Assembly (NCBI GenBank): GCA_964534275.1
Contig: CAZHQG010000003.1
Coordinates: 144,573 to 208,572, forward strand
Source of the DNA: HRBIN30 sp964534275
GTDB lineage: Bacteria > Desulfobacterota > Binatia > HRBIN30
DNA: 64,000 nucleotides
Direction: 5' to 3'
Part shown: positions 51,042-59,848 of the stretch, in pieces
Layout: each line of letters opens with the position of its first letter
Position numbering within the stretch: position 1 is the first letter of the stretch
Made by a program: the position numbers and the translations under genes
Notes under the pieces: model-generated
Databases searched by the model: none
What the model saw: only the letters and a program-made list of their open reading frames with translations
Told to the model about the DNA's origin: nothing

Positions 51042-51704
51042 GTGTTTCTTGCGCGCGACTGGTGGTCCCTGTTTCAAACCGGCGGCCTGGCCATGTACCC
51101 GCTGCTGCTTTGCTCTGTGGTGAGCGTGGCGGTCATTCTCGAGCGATTTTGGACTCTTTGGAGCGCAGCGCGTCAGAGCAAACAGCTCCGTCAAGCAGTG
51201 TCCGAAGTCCTTGCAGAGGGTACTTTACCAGAGGCGAGTGCCGTCATTCGTCGCGATCGCTCTTTGCTCGCTTCGCTGTACAAAGCCGCTCTTTCAGCCC
51301 TGGAAACTGGGGGCGAAGACCCCTGGCGTTTGGTGGCACAACGGCACAACGCCGCAGTGCGGGAACTCAAGCGGCACCTGTGGCTGGTAGGCACGATCGG
51401 GAGCCTTGCACCGTTTATCGGCTTGTTTGGGACCGTGCTGGGCATTGTCCGCGCCTTCGAGAACATGGCTGCCACCGGATCGGGCGGGTTTGCCGTCGTC
51501 GCCGCTGGGATCTCCGAAGCGCTGGTGGCTACGGCCGCTGGCCTTCTGATCGGGGTGGTATCCATTTTCTTCTACAATGCCTTCAACGTGCGGATTGCCA
51601 CACTGGCCAGCGAGTGGAAGGATTGGGCGGAGGAGCTGGCCGTCGCCGCCGCTACGTATCGTGGGCGAGAAGGAGGGCCTGCCCGTGTCGTTCAAGTCCG
51701 TTGA
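51042..51704 (+). CDS. MotA/TolQ/ExbB proton-channel family protein
   Basis: A 220-aa inner-membrane protein from the GTG at 51042. Three membrane helices are seen: about 18-38 (MYPLLLCSVVSVAVILERFW), 115-140 (LVGTIGSLAPFIGLFGTVLGI) and 155-182 (GISEALVATAAGLLIGVVSIF). The last two carry the conserved channel motifs of ExbB/TolQ. With ExbD it would use proton flow to drive an outer-membrane process. No TonB or TolA gene is next to it. The exbD-type gene starts within its last codons (20-bp overlap). Confidence 0.92.
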   Translation: MFLARDWWSLFQTGGLAMYPLLLCSVVSVAVILERFWTLWSAARQSKQLRQAVSEVLAEGTLPEASAVIRRDRSLLASLYKAALSALETGGEDPWRLVAQRHNAAVRELKRHLWLVGTIGSLAPFIGLFGTVLGIVRAFENMAATGSGGFAVVAAGISEALVATAAGLLIGVVSIFFYNAFNVRIATLASEWKDWAEELAVAAATYRGREGGPARVVQVR

Positions 51705-52113
51705 ACCGTCCGGCACGGACGAAGACATCGTTGCCGAGATCAACGTCACACCGCTCACCGATATTTTCCTGGTGTTGCTGATCATTTTTATGGTGACGAG
51801 CACCGCCCTGATGCAGCAAGGCACCACGGTTCAGCTACCACGCGCGCGCGCTGGTCAAAGCGTTTCTCCTGGGGTGATCATTACGGCCACAGCGGACGGG
51901 AAAGTGGAGGTCAATGGCAAGCAAGTTCCTTGGCCTCAACTTCGAGAATCGATTCGCGCCGCTCTCTCGCACAGCGAGCAACCGAGCGTCGTCCTGCAAG
52001 GCGACCGATCTGTCGTACTCGAGCGTGCAGTTCAAATCCTCACTCTCGCGCGCGAAGCTGGTGCGGAAAAAGTGTCGATTGCTACCGTTCCTCTGGAAGG
52101 TGCAGAGCACTAA
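51685..52113 (+). CDS. ExbD/TolR family biopolymer transport protein
   Basis: A 142-aa protein from the GTG at 51685 with an AAGGAGG site. The single membrane helix follows EINVTPLTDIFLVLLIIFMV and includes the essential Asp. The periplasmic domain ends with LQGDRSVVLERAVQILTLA, typical of ExbD/TolR. It pairs with the ExbB-like protein upstream. The next gene, a Ycf46-like ATPase, begins 26 bp after its stop. Confidence 0.93.
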   Translation: MSFKSVEPSGTDEDIVAEINVTPLTDIFLVLLIIFMVTSTALMQQGTTVQLPRARAGQSVSPGVIITATADGKVEVNGKQVPWPQLRESIRAALSHSEQPSVVLQGDRSVVLERAVQILTLAREAGAEKVSIATVPLEGAEH

Positions 52114-52139
52114 TTGCACGAAGCTCCCAAGGGAACATC

Positions 52140-53645
52140 ATGGAACACAGCCGTTCGTTTCAAACCTTGCGCGATGCGCTCGAGTCGAGTCGCCCACTGA
52201 TTTATATCCACTCTGCCGAGGAAACCCGGATCGAGCGCTTGCTTCGCGCCGTGGCACAGTCCTGCTTCCAGCCACCGCTGCCAGTGTTCGAGTGGACCCT
52301 CACCGCAGGGCTCCGCGATGAACAAGGGACCGAAGTACACGAGGGTTCGACGAGTCCGCGCCGGGCTCTCGACTTTATTGCCGACTACCCGCACGGAGCG
52401 ATTTTTCACCTCAAAGACTTCCATGAGGCGGTGCGAGACGACCCAGCAATCCGCCGCCGTCTACGGGACCTGTACGAACTCTGCTTCGACAGGCGAAAGT
52501 TCATCGTGCTAACCGCTGCGGTGCGGTACATCCCCGACGAATTGGCTCGAGCCGTGCTTCTGTTGGAGCTGGGTCTACCGGACGCGGAGGAGCTTCAAGC
52601 GTTGTTGCGCGCCGAGGTAGAGACACTGCGAGCCCACGGCTTCGACGTGAGCTTGGAAGACGAGTACTTGTTGCCACTTGCCCGGGCGTTGCAAGGGCTC
52701 ACGATCGACGAAGCCAGACACGCGATTCGCCGTGCTGTCGCGCATCACCGGAACCTCGGCGCGGCAGCAATTCCCGCGCTTTTGGAGGAAAAGCGGTTGG
52801 TGGTGAACCGGACCGGGCTCGTGCAGTACGTCGCCGACGGGACCACACTCGAAGCGGTCGGAGGGCTCGAGTTCCTCAAACGTTGGCTGTTGGAACGCCG
52901 GAAACTGTTCCAGATGCGGGATCAGTTAAGCGTCGACATCGTGCCCAAAGGCGTGCTCATTATGGGCATCTCTGGCTGCGGGAAGAGCCTCTCTGTCAAA
53001 GCAATTGCCTCGACGTTCGAGCTGCCACTGTACCGCGTGGATATGACTGAGATTTTTTCGGGCAAGCATGGCCCCGCGGAAAGCGCCTTTGCCCAGGCGT
53101 GCAAGATCTTGGAACAGATTTCCCCAGCGGTTTGCTGGTTCGACGAGATCGAAATGGCCATTACATCAGCGGAATCGGCTGGGGAGCAAGGACGGCTGTT
53201 TGCGTTTTTCCTCACTTGGATGCAGGAGAAAACTCGTGGGTTGTTCGTGGCCGCCACGGCCAATCGAATCGATTTGCTTCCCGCTGAGATGATCCGCAAA
53301 GGACGGTTCGACGAGGTGTTTTTTGTCGATTTGCCGACCGACGATGAACGAGTGGACATTTTCCGGATCCACTTGCAACGGCGCGGGGTGGACCCAAGCC
53401 GATTCGATCTGGAGCGGCTGAAGCGCTTTACCAAAGGCTGGACCGGGGCAGAGTGCGAACAGTGTGTCGTATCGGCACTCACAACGGCAAAACTCGAGGA
53501 GCGCGACCTCACAGACGACGATTTGCTCAACGCCACCGCGAACATCGTACCACTGTCGAAAACGATGAAGGAGCAAGTCGACCACATTCGGGAGTGGGCG
53601 TTCGAACGGGCTGTGCGAGCTTCCCCACGCGAGGTCGTGCGCTAG
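52140..53645 (+). CDS. Ycf46-like AAA+ ATPase
   Basis: A 501-aa cytoplasmic AAA+ protein. The N-terminal about 250 residues (starting with a region like LIYIHSAEETRIERLL) are the helical domain of Ycf46-type proteins. The AAA core has Walker A GISGCGKS near 276-283, Walker B AVCWFDEIE near 330, the sensor ATANRID and RKGRFDEVFFVDLP with the Arg finger. FtsH-like zinc motif is absent. Its role is unknown in bacteria outside cyanobacteria. Placement directly after exbB-exbD suggests a functional link, perhaps in assembly or regulation (inference). Confidence 0.88.
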   Translation: MEHSRSFQTLRDALESSRPLIYIHSAEETRIERLLRAVAQSCFQPPLPVFEWTLTAGLRDEQGTEVHEGSTSPRRALDFIADYPHGAIFHLKDFHEAVRDDPAIRRRLRDLYELCFDRRKFIVLTAAVRYIPDELARAVLLLELGLPDAEELQALLRAEVETLRAHGFDVSLEDEYLLPLARALQGLTIDEARHAIRRAVAHHRNLGAAAIPALLEEKRLVVNRTGLVQYVADGTTLEAVGGLEFLKRWLLERRKLFQMRDQLSVDIVPKGVLIMGISGCGKSLSVKAIASTFELPLYRVDMTEIFSGKHGPAESAFAQACKILEQISPAVCWFDEIEMAITSAESAGEQGRLFAFFLTWMQEKTRGLFVAATANRIDLLPAEMIRKGRFDEVFFVDLPTDDERVDIFRIHLQRRGVDPSRFDLERLKRFTKGWTGAECEQCVVSALTTAKLEERDLTDDDLLNATANIVPLSKTMKEQVDHIREWAFERAVRASPREVVR

Positions 53646-53713
53646 CAACCAGCCGCGGCTCACCATGAAACCCCGTCTTGCGGCAGCACGGGCTTCCAAC
53701 TTAAGGGAAGGCA

Positions 53714-54079
53714 ATGCCACGAAAGAAACAAGCCCAAGGTGCGGGGGGAATCGGAGAGTACATTCGCCGGCAACGCGAACTCGCCAATCTTTCCTTACGC
53801 AAACTCGCCGAGCAAAGCGGGATTTCCGCGGCGGTGCTACGCGAGATCGAGGCCGGGCTGCGTAACCCCAGCAAAACCATCTTGCAGTCCATTGCTGGCG
53901 TGCTGCGCTTGTCTGCCGAGACCTTGCAGTTGCAAGCCGGCTTCCTGGACCCGCGCAACCCAGAGGAATCAGACGTGGCCCGGGAGATTCGCCGCGACCC
54001 CTACCTGACGGAACGCCAGCGAGACATTTTAATCGAGGTGTACAAAGCCTTCCGCGCGGCCAATCGAGCCCGCGCTTAG
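53714..54079 (+). CDS. HTH (XRE/Cro-CI) transcriptional regulator
   Basis: A 121-aa DNA-binding protein. The helix-turn-helix is IGEYIRRQRELANLSLRKL with AEQSGISAAVLREIEAG (about 13-48). The C-terminal half (EESDVAREIRRDPYLTERQR) is helical and recalls short XRE regulators with a lid or dimerisation helix. It lies 68 bp after the Ycf46-like gene and overlaps the convergent HxlR gene by 4 bp. It may control the exbB-exbD unit (inference). Confidence 0.85.
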   Translation: MPRKKQAQGAGGIGEYIRRQRELANLSLRKLAEQSGISAAVLREIEAGLRNPSKTILQSIAGVLRLSAETLQLQAGFLDPRNPEESDVAREIRRDPYLTERQRDILIEVYKAFRAANRARA

Positions 54080-54384
54080 TCTCGCTCGCTGTCCAGCCAG
54101 TTGGCGGCAATGCGATCCAATTGCCGGAGCAAAGGCCGCAGTGCCTTTCCTCGTCGAGTCAACCGGTATTCGACCCGCGGAGGCACCTCCGGAAACACAC
54201 GGCGCTCGAGAATGCCGTAACGCACGAGCTTCCGCAGGCGTTCGTTCATCACCTTGGTGGTGATTCCGGGAATGGCTCGCTGCAATTGGCCTGGGCGGCA
54301 CTCTCCGCGTTGCACCGCCCGCAGGACTTCAATGGTCCACTTACAACCCAACACGTCCTGCAAAATTTCCTGAGGTTCGGGCAC
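54076..54384 (-). CDS. HxlR family transcriptional regulator
   Basis: A 102-aa winged-helix protein from the GTG at 54384 (GGAGG seven bases upstream). GCKWTIEVLRAVQRGECRPG and LQRAIPGITTKVMNERLRKL are the diagnostic HxlR blocks, followed by the wing PPRVEYRLTRRGKAL. The usual redox Cys near the N-terminus is present (C14). It is divergent from the cytochrome P460 gene with 117 bp between them, and a short dyad in that gap (54422-54437) is a candidate operator. Confidence 0.9.
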   Translation of the reverse strand: MPEPQEILQDVLGCKWTIEVLRAVQRGECRPGQLQRAIPGITTKVMNERLRKLVRYGILERRVFPEVPPRVEYRLTRRGKALRPLLRQLDRIAANWLDSERD

Positions 54385-54421
54385 GCGGCAACCTCCTGAT
54401 TTACCGCAAATCTTTCCAAAC

Positions 54422-54437
54422 GGTAGCGAACCTTACC
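54422..54437. promoter_or_regulatory. Candidate operator for the HxlR regulator
   Basis: GGTA and TACC form a short inverted repeat eight bases apart in the gap between the divergent HxlR and P460 genes. It is short and could occur by chance, but its position would let the regulator control both genes. Confidence 0.3.
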
Positions 54438-54501
54438 AAATCGTGCGTACTTGACCAGCGCCGCCAATCAGTTTCTTAGTCACCGCCGAAAGGAGGTTCT
54501 T

Positions 54502-55005
54502 ATGCGACTGCGATTGGTTGGACTCGGTGTACTCGGGACTCTCGTGTTCGTTAGTGCGGCTCGAGTAGCAACTCACGCCAAAGACGAAGGGAAAGTGCCA
54601 TTTCCCACTGGCTGGCGGAGCTGGACCCACACAAAAACCATGGCCATTACATCCGACCAACATCCCCTGTTCGCGGCGTTTGGCGGAATCCACCACATCT
54701 ATGTGAATTCCGTGGGCCTCAAAGCAGCCAAGTCCGGTGGGCCGTATCCCGATGGGTCGGTAATCGTTTTCGATCTCTTGGAATGGAGCGAAAGCGGTGG
54801 AGCCTACACGGAAGGTGCGCGGAAGCTCATTGGAGTGATGCACAAAGACTCGAAGAAATACAAAGAAACCGGGGGCTGGGGTTTCGAGGGATTCAAAGCG
54901 GGCAACGCCAAGGAACGGTTGGTGACCGATCCCGTGAACCAGTGTTACAACTGTCACGCCGCACAAAAGGAAAAAGATTTCGTGTTCTCGCAATACCGCG
55001 ATTAA
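54502..55005 (+). CDS. Cytochrome P460 family c-type haem protein
   Basis: A 167-aa protein from the ATG at 54502 (AAGGAGG site). Residues about 5-26 form a signal peptide (VGLGVLGTLVFVSAA), so it is periplasmic. The P460 fold has the haem motif CYNCH at 148-152. Related proteins oxidise hydroxylamine or bind other small molecules, but other residues could not be checked against a reference. It is divergent from an HxlR regulator and ends before a strong hairpin. It may respond to nitrogen oxides or similar stress (inference). Confidence 0.85.
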   Translation: MRLRLVGLGVLGTLVFVSAARVATHAKDEGKVPFPTGWRSWTHTKTMAITSDQHPLFAAFGGIHHIYVNSVGLKAAKSGGPYPDGSVIVFDLLEWSESGGAYTEGARKLIGVMHKDSKKYKETGGWGFEGFKAGNAKERLVTDPVNQCYNCHAAQKEKDFVFSQYRD

Positions 55006-55008
55006 CGC

Positions 55009-55076
55009 GAAGCCCGTTCCGGGCCCGTCGTCGGGCAGCGCCCTCCCAAGGGGCTGCTGCCCGAACTTCGGGCTTC
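55009..55076. terminator. Nested hairpin between convergent genes, likely bidirectional terminator
   Basis: An inner 8-bp stem (CGGGCAGC at 55032-55039 with GCTGCCCG at 55056-55063) lies inside an outer 8-bp stem (GAAGCCCG at 55009-55016 with CGGGCTTC at 55069-55076). It sits exactly in the 74-bp gap between the stops of the P460 gene and the convergent sensor kinase. No long T-run follows, so termination may rely on the stem. Confidence 0.6.
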
Positions 55077-55079
55077 CAG

Positions 55080-57212
55080 CTAAGCGTTGCGCCCAGGTCC
55101 TGGCGGCAATAACAGGTAAAACGTCGCCCCTTCGCCCGGGGTCGATTCAGCCCACACTCGGCCATTGTGGCGTGCGATAATGCGCTGCACCGTGGCCAAG
55201 CCAATGCCAGTGCCTTCGAATTCATCGGCACGGTGCAACCGCGTAAACGGGGTGAAGATCTGTTCAGCAAACGATGGGTCGAACCCGCAACCGTTGTCGC
55301 GCACGTAGAAGGTGACATTTCCATCCACGTTCATGCCTCCCACTTCGATGCGGGCGACCTCTCGTCCCCGGGTGTACTTCCACGCATTTTCCAGCAAGTT
55401 GGACAAAGCCACCTCCAACAAGTACGGATCGGCGCATGCACGCAAACCCGGCTCGACTCTCCAATCGACGCGACGTTCGGGCTCGGCTTCTTCCAATGTG
55501 CGCAACACTTGCGTGCAAACTTTCGACACGTCGACCTCGCGATACTCCAATCGATGCGTGCGCACGCGGGCAAGATTCACCAAGTCTTCGACGAGACGGT
55601 CTAAATGCGCCGCGTTGGAGCGAACAAGGTTCACGTAGTGTCTCGCTTGTTCTGGCACATGTTCGCCGCAACGAAGTTTGAGCAGCTCGCAGTACGCAAT
55701 CATGCGGCGGAGGGGAGCACGAATGTCGTGCGCCAAGGAGTGATTGAATGCCTCGAGCTCCCGGAGCGCGTGTTCGAGCTGGCGCGTGCGCTCAGCGACC
55801 AACCGCTCTAAATCGCGCGTCAATTTCTCCACGGCTTCCTCTGCCCGCCGGCGTGCTGTCACGTCCGTAATCGTGGCAACGACGGCCAAGCCGCTTCCCT
55901 CTGCACTTCGCACCGCTGCAAGCTGGAGGTTCACCCAAATCACTGCGCCAGTTTGTTGTACGAAGCGGAACTCCGTGGACTCGAACGATGCGGTCTCCCA
56001 GACCCGCCACTCTTCTACTAAGCGGGGCCGATCCTCTTCGTATATGAACCGTTTCCAACCATGGCCCAAAAGCTCATGTCGCGGCCGACCAAGCAGTTGG
56101 CACGCCCGGTCGTTCAAGTACACACAGCCGCCGTCGGCAAGCCCGTAAGCAACACCGATCGGAGACACCTCGGCTAGCAAGCGAAATCGCGACTCCGCCA
56201 AACGGCGCTCCGCTTCGGCACGGCGACGCTCCTGCTCCGCACGGATGCGATCTACTCCTACGGCCAGGTTCGTCCCAAGTTCCTCGATGAGTTCTGCTGC
56301 TTTGGCATCGAATGCGTTCACGTGTTCGGAGTACACGCAAAGGACGCCGATGTTCTGGTCTTGCACGCAAATTGGGACCGCAACCAAAGAACGGTATCCG
56401 TGTGCCACCGCGCGGTCTCGCCACGGTTCGAAGTCCGGATCGGTCAACACATCTTGTACCCGTTGCGGCCGCCCGTACCGCACGGCGCGCGCGGCAGGTC
56501 CTTTACCGGTCGGGGCATCGTCCAACGTAATGGAGATCTTTTCGAGGTAACTCGGCGCAAATTCCTCCCACGCGCAAGGCTCGACGCGCGGGGGAACGCC
56601 GTGTCGCACAAGCCCGATCCAAGCAAACCGGTAGCCCGCTCGGCGAACGACGACCTTGCAGACTTCGGCGTACAGTTCCGCCTCCGACTCGGCGTGGCCC
56701 ACAACGTAATTGCATTCGCTCAGCGCACGGAGCGCCTGATTTTGCCGCCGTAGTTCCTCCTCCAACTGGTGGCGCTGCACGGCGTATCGAATGCTGCGCT
56801 GCAACCGATCGGGATCCACCTGCCCCTTCACTAAGTAGTCCTGCGCCCCTTCCCGTAGCTGGTTCAAGGCGACACCTTCCTCTTGCACCGAGCTCAACAC
56901 CACCACAGGGGCCGACGACAGGGCCCGGATCTGTTGCAGGGTTTCCTCACGAGGGCAGTCCGGAAGCACCAGATCGAGCACGATCGCATCGAATTGCTCG
57001 TGCGCCAGAAGCTGCCGCGCCGCCGCGATCGAACCGGCAACACGGACCATGTATTGTGTCCCCGCCAGTCCCCGGACGTTTTCTAGCCAACGCTCGATCA
57101 TGCGCGCGTGCACAGGATTGTCCTCGACGACCAACACGCGCAACACCTTGCCCGCAGCGACCAATGTCGGGATGCAAGTTCCGCTCGATGCTTGGTGCTC
57201 TTGCACGGCCAT
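55080..57212 (-). CDS. Receiver-GAF-PAS hybrid histidine kinase
   Basis: A 710-aa soluble kinase. An N-terminal receiver (VLVVEDNP, phospho-acceptor D80 in IVLDLVLPD) is followed by a GAF domain (about 170-330), a PAS domain (about 350-465, EVSPIGVAYGLADGG), a linker coiled coil, the DHp domain with HSLAHDIRAPLRRM (H495) and an intact ATPase domain with NLLENAWKYT, RDNGCGFD and GTGIGLATV. No membrane helix is present. The architecture resembles phytochrome-like soluble sensors, but no chromophore Cys was identified. It lies tail to tail with the P460 gene across the hairpin. Confidence 0.92.
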   Translation of the reverse strand: MAVQEHQASSGTCIPTLVAAGKVLRVLVVEDNPVHARMIERWLENVRGLAGTQYMVRVAGSIAAARQLLAHEQFDAIVLDLVLPDCPREETLQQIRALSSAPVVVLSSVQEEGVALNQLREGAQDYLVKGQVDPDRLQRSIRYAVQRHQLEEELRRQNQALRALSECNYVVGHAESEAELYAEVCKVVVRRAGYRFAWIGLVRHGVPPRVEPCAWEEFAPSYLEKISITLDDAPTGKGPAARAVRYGRPQRVQDVLTDPDFEPWRDRAVAHGYRSLVAVPICVQDQNIGVLCVYSEHVNAFDAKAAELIEELGTNLAVGVDRIRAEQERRRAEAERRLAESRFRLLAEVSPIGVAYGLADGGCVYLNDRACQLLGRPRHELLGHGWKRFIYEEDRPRLVEEWRVWETASFESTEFRFVQQTGAVIWVNLQLAAVRSAEGSGLAVVATITDVTARRRAEEAVEKLTRDLERLVAERTRQLEHALRELEAFNHSLAHDIRAPLRRMIAYCELLKLRCGEHVPEQARHYVNLVRSNAAHLDRLVEDLVNLARVRTHRLEYREVDVSKVCTQVLRTLEEAEPERRVDWRVEPGLRACADPYLLEVALSNLLENAWKYTRGREVARIEVGGMNVDGNVTFYVRDNGCGFDPSFAEQIFTPFTRLHRADEFEGTGIGLATVQRIIARHNGRVWAESTPGEGATFYLLLPPGPGRNA

Positions 57213-57402
57213 TCAGCTCCCAAAAGCGTGACGCGTACACCCCTGTGCAATGAGCACACTCGGGAGCAAGAAGAAGGCCAGCGCTCACAACTAAGTACTG
57301 GTCAATTTCCGCTCGAGCAATTCGTAGTCTCGACGGGCCGAGACACCTACGTTGTGGCAAGTCTGCAACGGGCAAGCGTCAGGGGCAGGCTTTTTCTACT
57401 CG

Positions 57403-58215
57403 CTAGCGCAGCTTCCACTGGAGCCGCCGGCCGGAGCGAAATTCTGCCTGCCCGGCCTCGAGGGCAGTGCGATCGGTACCCAAGCCGATGAAGGCAAACC
57501 CCATCGCCAACGCCTGCGAGCGCGAAAGCTCTCGGGCAGTCCACAACGCACGCACTGTGGCTTGCACTGCACGTGGTGGTGCCGACGCGATGGCCTGGGC
57601 GGCCCAAGATGCTGCACTGCGGAGTTCCGGTAGCGGAACCACTTCCGAGACCAAGCCAATTTCGTACGCGCGGCGAGCCGACATCCGTTCGTGGTTGCCA
57701 AGCAAAGTCAAGCGCATGATCTCGTGAAACGGCATTTTCTGCAGCATGTGCATGGGTTCGAACACGGCCGCCATGCCGTAGGTCACGTGCGGGTCAAAAA
57801 ATGTGGCGTGTTCCGCGGCGATGATGAACTCCACCTCGCCCAAGAGATAAAAGGCTCCACCGCATGCCATCCCGTTCACCGCGGCAATCACCGGCTTCCA
57901 CAAATCGCACGTTTTCGGCCCAATGTACGCCGCCGGGTCGTCGAACATGAAGGGAGAGGACACTGCTCCCACCCGCGCGGACTCTGGCCGGTGCTCGGCC
58001 AGGACTTCGTCGCGATCGATGCCAGTGCAAAACGCCTTTTCCCCGGCACCAGTGAGTACGATACAGCGAACCTCGTCGCGTTCGCGCAGGGCTCGCCATA
58101 GTTGGTGCAACTCTTCCCGCATTCGCGCATTGAATGCGTTCAGTCGCTCGGGCCGATTGAGCGTCACCCAAGCGACGCCGTTGTCTTCCTCGTACAGGAG
58201 AGTTTCGAATTCCAT
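57403..58215 (-). CDS. Crotonase/enoyl-CoA hydratase family protein lacking the usual catalytic Glu
   Basis: A 270-aa crotonase-fold protein from the ATG at 58215. The CoA-binding/oxyanion blocks are AFCTGIDRDEV and VNGMACGGAFYLLGEV, and the fold continues to the typical C-terminal helix. At the two positions of the hydratase Glu pair it has Tyr (Y123) and His (H143, in FFDPHVTYG). It is therefore unlikely to be a plain hydratase and may be an isomerase, hydrolase or decarboxylase of the superfamily. It is 14 bp downstream of the amidase gene and shares its transcript. Confidence 0.85.
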   Translation of the reverse strand: MEFETLLYEEDNGVAWVTLNRPERLNAFNARMREELHQLWRALRERDEVRCIVLTGAGEKAFCTGIDRDEVLAEHRPESARVGAVSSPFMFDDPAAYIGPKTCDLWKPVIAAVNGMACGGAFYLLGEVEFIIAAEHATFFDPHVTYGMAAVFEPMHMLQKMPFHEIMRLTLLGNHERMSARRAYEIGLVSEVVPLPELRSAASWAAQAIASAPPRAVQATVRALWTARELSRSQALAMGFAFIGLGTDRTALEAGQAEFRSGRRLQWKLR

Positions 58216-58229
58216 TTTCCACCCCGTTT

Positions 58230-59681
58230 TCAGAGGCGATCCGCGACAATCGGTGGTTTCCGAGCGATCCACGGACGAGATTGTTCCACCTGTGCGGCAA
58301 GGGAAAGCAACAAATCCTCGCGTCCGTAGGCAGCCACGAGTTGCACTCCAATGGGCAAGCCATCTGCGGACCAGTGTAGCGGCAGCGAAGCTGCGGGCTG
58401 GCCCGTCACGTTGAACGGCGCGGTGAAGGCTACCATCGGGATCGCTCGTTGAAATCCGCGCATCGGCTCCTCCGGTGTGGCGCACACTTCTCCCAGTCGT
58501 GGTGGAGGTTCCGCCATGGTGGGGGTCAGTAAGATGTCGAACCCTTGCGCCCACCAGCTTGCCACGCGGCGAGCAAAACGCTGCAACCATACGTGCGCTT
58601 GGAGGTACTGGACCGCAGAAATTTGGCGCCCACCTTCCAACAAATAACGCGTGTGCAGCTCCAAATCGTCTGTTGCGGGCTCCTCGCCGACAATGCCGAC
58701 CCAGTGCGAGATCTCTGCCGCAAGGGACGCCATCACAATGGTACCGAAGTGTTGTTGCAGCTCCGCTTCGGCAAGCGCTGCAGGATACGCTTCCTCGACA
58801 ACATGACCGAGGGATTCGAGCAAAGCTGCTGCATCGCGTACAGCTTGCCGGCATTCGGGGTGCACAGTCGCCCACCCGCTCGGAACTGAATCCAAGACTC
58901 CCACTCGCAGCTTTTCGGGTTCCCGCCGCGCGGCCTCAGCAAATGGGCAGGGGGGCGGTGGGAGCGCGCACGGGTCGCCGGGCATGGGTCCATGAATACA
59001 GTCGAGGATTGCAGCCGAGTCGCGAACGGAAAGCGTGAGGACGTGCTCAGCCACGGCACCACCCCACAAGTCTCCCCAGTCCGGCCCCAACGACACCCGG
59101 CCGCGGCTCGGCTTCAATCCAAAAAGACCCGTAGCGCTGGCGGGAATGCGGATGGATCCACCGCCGTCGTTGCCATGCGCAACGGCCACCATCCGCGCGG
59201 CCACGGCGGCTGCCGAGCCGCCACTCGACCCTCCGGGCGAGTGCTCGCAGTTCCAGGGGTTCCGGGTTGGGCCGTAGGCCACCGGTTCGGTGCTAGGAAT
59301 CGGGCCAAATTCCGGAACGTTCGTGCGGCCGACGATCACGAACCCGGCAGCCCGAAATTTTTGTGCGAGAAAGGTGTCGTGCGTCGCGCGGAAATTCCTT
59401 CGTTTGAGAAATCGCGATCCACAGTGGAACGGGTCGCCCGCCGTGTGACAAATCAGGTCCTTCAGCAACAGCGGCACACCGCGAAACGGTCCTGCCGGTA
59501 ACGACCCTCGTGCTTCTTCGAGCGCCCGCTCGAAGCGAGGAATCACCACCGCATTGAGTTCGGGGTTCAGCCGTTCGATGCGCGCGATGGCAGCTGCGAC
59601 CAGCTCTTCGGGTTTCACCTGACCGCCACGGATGGCCGCAGCTTGTTCCGTTGCATCTCCATCGATCCAAACTCCGCTCAT
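58230..59681 (-). CDS. Amidase signature family enzyme
   Basis: A 483-aa serine amidase from the ATG at 59681. The catalytic triad is Lys (K74 in LLLKDL), a cis-Ser in GGSSGGSAAA (150-159) and the nucleophile Ser in GNDGGGSIRIPAS (170-182). The DGGGS variant is seen in enzymes such as 6-aminohexanoate-cyclic-dimer hydrolase-like members. No signal peptide is present. It would hydrolyse an amide, of unknown type. The crotonase-like gene follows 14 bp later, suggesting a short catabolic unit. Confidence 0.92.
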   Translation of the reverse strand: MSGVWIDGDATEQAAAIRGGQVKPEELVAAAIARIERLNPELNAVVIPRFERALEEARGSLPAGPFRGVPLLLKDLICHTAGDPFHCGSRFLKRRNFRATHDTFLAQKFRAAGFVIVGRTNVPEFGPIPSTEPVAYGPTRNPWNCEHSPGGSSGGSAAAVAARMVAVAHGNDGGGSIRIPASATGLFGLKPSRGRVSLGPDWGDLWGGAVAEHVLTLSVRDSAAILDCIHGPMPGDPCALPPPPCPFAEAARREPEKLRVGVLDSVPSGWATVHPECRQAVRDAAALLESLGHVVEEAYPAALAEAELQQHFGTIVMASLAAEISHWVGIVGEEPATDDLELHTRYLLEGGRQISAVQYLQAHVWLQRFARRVASWWAQGFDILLTPTMAEPPPRLGEVCATPEEPMRGFQRAIPMVAFTAPFNVTGQPAASLPLHWSADGLPIGVQLVAAYGREDLLLSLAAQVEQSRPWIARKPPIVADRL

Positions 59682-59781
59682 GCCGGCAAGGCTTACGCCC
59701 AATGCGCGCTTGTGTCTAGTTCCTGCAAAACGTTGGCAAAACGGCGAGGATGTCCTGTTCTCTGGGCGAATACGGGGCTGC

Positions 59782-59810
59782 TTGTTGCCGTGTCCAAAGC
59801 AAGGTAGTAA
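59782..59810 (+). promoter_or_regulatory. Candidate sigma-70-type promoter of the large lipoprotein gene
   Basis: TTGTTG at 59782-59787 and TAGTAA at 59805-59810, with a 17-bp spacer, lie in the divergent gap between the amidase and the lipoprotein. They would give a leader of about 30 bases before the GTG at 59849. Confidence 0.4.
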
Positions 59811-59848
59811 CGCGGTCTTCACAAACTTGTCACACGAAGGAGACCGCC

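Noticed and set aside
57213..57402. A possible gene or promoter in the 190-bp gap before the sensor kinase
   Set aside because: Only short non-homologous frames are present, and no convincing -35/-10 pair or hairpin could be identified.
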